Shown here piece by piece: positions 61,746-64,000 of a stretch of 64,000 bases of DNA. The notes under the pieces were generated by a model. It saw only the letters and a program-made list of their open reading frames with translations. It did no database searches and was not told the DNA's origin. Source of the stretch: Rhizobium anhuiense. Lineage in GTDB: Bacteria > Pseudomonadota > Alphaproteobacteria > Rhizobiales > Rhizobiaceae. The number at the start of each line of letters is the position of its first letter. Position 1 is the stretch's first letter. The DNA is taken from assembly GCF_003985145.1 (NCBI RefSeq), contig NZ_ML133525.1, forward strand, positions 186,001-250,000. The letters run 5' to 3'. The translations under genes and the position numbers were made by a program.

Positions 61746-62015
61746 GGAAAACTCCTGATCTCGTTGTTGGCGTTGATCCGGGCATGCCGATATCGGGGAC
61801 CGATATCCCGAGAGCTGTAAAGCCCGGCGGAGCGGAGGGCCGTTCCAAAACAATGAGGCGCGGCCATCGGTCGTTTCGACATGGTTTTCAAAAAATATGC
61901 GAAAAAGAAAATGGCGCCGAAAAATCACCAGCAAACGGGCAGACTCAAGGGTGCCGGCGCTGCTCAAGGGCGCGAAAGGGCAGGAGCTGCGTTGACGCCG
62001 CCCCTGCCGATCTGA

Positions 62016-62204
62016 TCAGGATTCGGCCTTCGTCTGATCGACGATTTCGGCGCCCGGTGCGTTCTTCTTGATGGATTCGATGGCGTTCACGGCCGACGCC
62101 TTCGCCTTGTAGCCCTCGGACGAGAACATGGCTTCGCCGTTCGATGCCTTGAAGCGGAAGCGGAACTCGCCGGCCTTATCCTTATAAACTTCGAATTTAT
62201 ACAT
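62016..62204 (-). CDS. DUF1508 (YegP-like) small protein
   Basis: A 62-residue single DUF1508 repeat: YKFEVYKDKAGEFRFRFKA, then NGEAMFSSEGYKAKASAVNA. E. coli YegP has two such repeats; this has one. GGGAGACATCC precedes the ATG. Function unknown. The flanking gaps (61746-62015 and 62205-62441) hold no convincing gene. Confidence 0.87.
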   Translation of the reverse strand: MYKFEVYKDKAGEFRFRFKASNGEAMFSSEGYKAKASAVNAIESIKKNAPGAEIVDQTKAES

Positions 62205-62441
62205 GGATGTCTCCCGAAACGCTGAATTGCAACCATCAGCGTAGCGGAGGCTAGATCAAAATGGCGAGCTTTTCCACTACCTTAATTTGAATTGAATTGC
62301 TTAGCGTCCAATTGTCACCATTTCCATTGGACGCGAGCAAAGGAGAGGCCGGACGCTTCGCCGCGACAACAAGAGATTTCAGGCCGGGCCGGCCTAAAAT
62401 CCGAATCCTGTTCGCGATGGAAGAGGCATGATGCTCCGGCA

Positions 62442-63434
62442 TCACTCCATCTGGATATTCGCCCCCTTGACGACCGGTCCCCATTTGGCGAGTTCGGCCT
62501 TCACATGGGTGGCAAGTTCTTCCGGCGTCGAGCCGACGATGGTGGCGCTGAATTCTTTCATCCGTTCGGCAACGGCCGGGTCGGCGAGCGCCTTTTTGGC
62601 CGAAGCGTTGAGACGCAAGATCACCTCGTCCGGCGTTTTGGCCGGGGCAAAAAGGGCGTTCCATGTATAGGTCTCGTAACCTGGTATGCCCGACTCGGCG
62701 ACCGTCGGCACATCGGGGAAGGAAGGGGCGCGCTGGCCTGTGGTCACCGCCAGCGCCCGCAGCGTACCGGCCTTGATGTGGCTCGATGAAGAGGGCAGGT
62801 TGTCGAACATGATCGGCACCTGGTTGCCGATGACGTCGTTCAATGCCGGGCCGGCGCCCTTATAGGGGATGTGCTGCATGCTGACGCCGGCCATGGACTT
62901 GAAGAGTTCGCCGGAAAGATGCAGCGGCGTACCGTTGCCCGACGAGGCGTAACTGTATTTGTCGGGCTCGGCCTTCAACAGCGCGATCAACTCCTGCACG
63001 GTCTTTGCCGGCAATTCCGGATTGACGACCAGAACGTTGGGCACGATGACGAGCAGCGAGACCGGCGCGAAATCCTTCTCGGGATCGTATGGGGTCGATT
63101 TGAGGATCAGCGGGTTGAGGGCGTGGGTTGCGACCGTGCCCATCAGAATGGTGTAGCCGTCCGGTTCAGCGCGGGCGACATTGCCGGCGCCGAGATTGCC
63201 GCCGGCGCCGGCGACGTTCTGGACGATCACCTGCTGGCCCAGATCCTCCGACATCTTCTGCGCGACGATGCGGGCAACGACATCGGTCGAGCCGCCGGCC
63301 GCGAAGGGCACGACCATGGTGATCGCGCGATCAGGAAAATCCGCGGCAGCGGCAGTTGCGCCGGCGGCAAAGGCCGCAAGCACACCGAAACCGAGCACAA
63401 GGCCCGCACGTCGCGTCATATCGGAAAGCGCCAT
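62442..63434 (-). CDS. Bug/TctC-family tripartite tricarboxylate transporter binding protein
   Basis: A 330-residue periplasmic solute-binding protein with signal peptide (LVLGFGVLAAFAAGATAAAA) and the family blocks FPDRAITMVVPFAAGGSTDV, GAGGNLGAGNVARAEPDGYT and TWNALFAPAKTPDEVI. Partner TctA/TctB membrane genes are not in the window, so it is an orphan here, as is common for this family. The ATG at 63434 fits the GGGAGGAG site better than the ATG two codons earlier. Ligand unknown, probably a carboxylate. Confidence 0.9.
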   Translation of the reverse strand: MALSDMTRRAGLVLGFGVLAAFAAGATAAAADFPDRAITMVVPFAAGGSTDVVARIVAQKMSEDLGQQVIVQNVAGAGGNLGAGNVARAEPDGYTILMGTVATHALNPLILKSTPYDPEKDFAPVSLLVIVPNVLVVNPELPAKTVQELIALLKAEPDKYSYASSGNGTPLHLSGELFKSMAGVSMQHIPYKGAGPALNDVIGNQVPIMFDNLPSSSSHIKAGTLRALAVTTGQRAPSFPDVPTVAESGIPGYETYTWNALFAPAKTPDEVILRLNASAKKALADPAVAERMKEFSATIVGSTPEELATHVKAELAKWGPVVKGANIQME

Positions 63435-63578
63435 TCCCATCTCCTCCCAAGAATTTCTACAGCGATATCCCCACCCCGGGGAATGAAGAGGGTAGGGCAG
63501 GCTGCGCGAAAGGCAACCGCGGAGAGGTGCTGCGAGGTTCAGACTTTAGTCGCTTTTGGCAGGAGAGATGCGCGCCGG

Positions 63579-64000
<422 letters not shown>

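Noticed and set aside
61800..62015. A short basic plus-strand frame (about 44 codons, Lys-rich start) between the YCII and DUF1508 genes
   Set aside because: No ribosome binding site or family; the length is within chance expectation.

Overview
The window looks like chromosomal DNA from a fast-growing rhizobium of the Rhizobium leguminosarum / R. etli type (Alphaproteobacteria, Hyphomicrobiales). Reasons: uniformly high-GC coding sequence, a Brucella/rhizobium-type Omp10 lipoprotein, homospermidine synthase, an exoN-type GalU, GapR (DUF2312), a DUF1036-pyruvate kinase pair, ATGA stop/start overlaps in many operons, and dispersed intergenic palindromes typical of rhizobia. No rRNA, tRNA, CRISPR array, insertion sequence or prophage was recognised. 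The species assignment is inference from protein families, not from a database search.

Layout. 1-8.6 kb: end of gltD, a cell-wall pair (SGNH/DUF459 protein and an MltB transglycosylase), then galU, a beta-barrel porin and the arabinose-5-phosphate isomerase gene (nucleotide-sugar and Kdo precursors, export), then a stomatin/NfeD pair. 8.7-18.7 kb, nearly all on the minus strand: ferrochelatase, a LysM-tailed 5'-nucleotidase, omp10, homospermidine synthase, a pabB-pabC-yciI operon and an M3 oligoendopeptidase. 19-26.5 kb: a sigma54-type response regulator, a DUF882 (M15-like) cell-wall protein, gapR, DUF1244, an N-formylglutamate amidohydrolase-like gene, and DUF1036-pyk. 26.5-36.5 kb is an accessory metabolic stretch: LysE exporter, a LysR-controlled tautomerase/cupin/DUF4865 operon, a PhyH dioxygenase behind a possible leader peptide, a threonine dehydratase, gamma-glutamyltransferase, an XRE regulator facing an SDR, and an alpha/beta hydrolase. 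36.5-43 kb: TPR protein, rpmJ, purEK, two tiny DUF465 genes, ArsR, a TauE/SafE permease, a ThiE-like protein and a Sel1-repeat protein.

43-57 kb is a complete chemosensory cluster: a divergent soluble MCP-like protein, then STAS-cheY-cheA-cheW-mcp-mcp-mcp-cheW-cheR-cheB. The first four genes of the main operon overlap stop-to-start, which implies translational coupling. The three tandem receptors have nearly the same signalling domain but one, three and two HAMP-like modules respectively. The cluster has no cheD and no second cheY.

57-64 kb: suhB, a MotA/ExbB-like plus OmpA/MotB-like stator pair, a YCII/DGPF protein with its ECF42-type sigma factor (whose reading frame is broken in the C-terminal extension), a YegP-like DUF1508 protein, a Bug/TctC solute-binding protein and the C-terminal end of an ABC exporter.

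The most unusual observations are the HAMP ladder and shared tail of the tandem receptors, the soluble receptor-like protein next to them, the frameshifted ECF42 factor, the SGNH and SDR proteins that have lost catalytic residues, a candidate attenuator-type leader upstream of the PhyH gene, and a modular palindromic repeat family built around a TTCAAAGTG linker.
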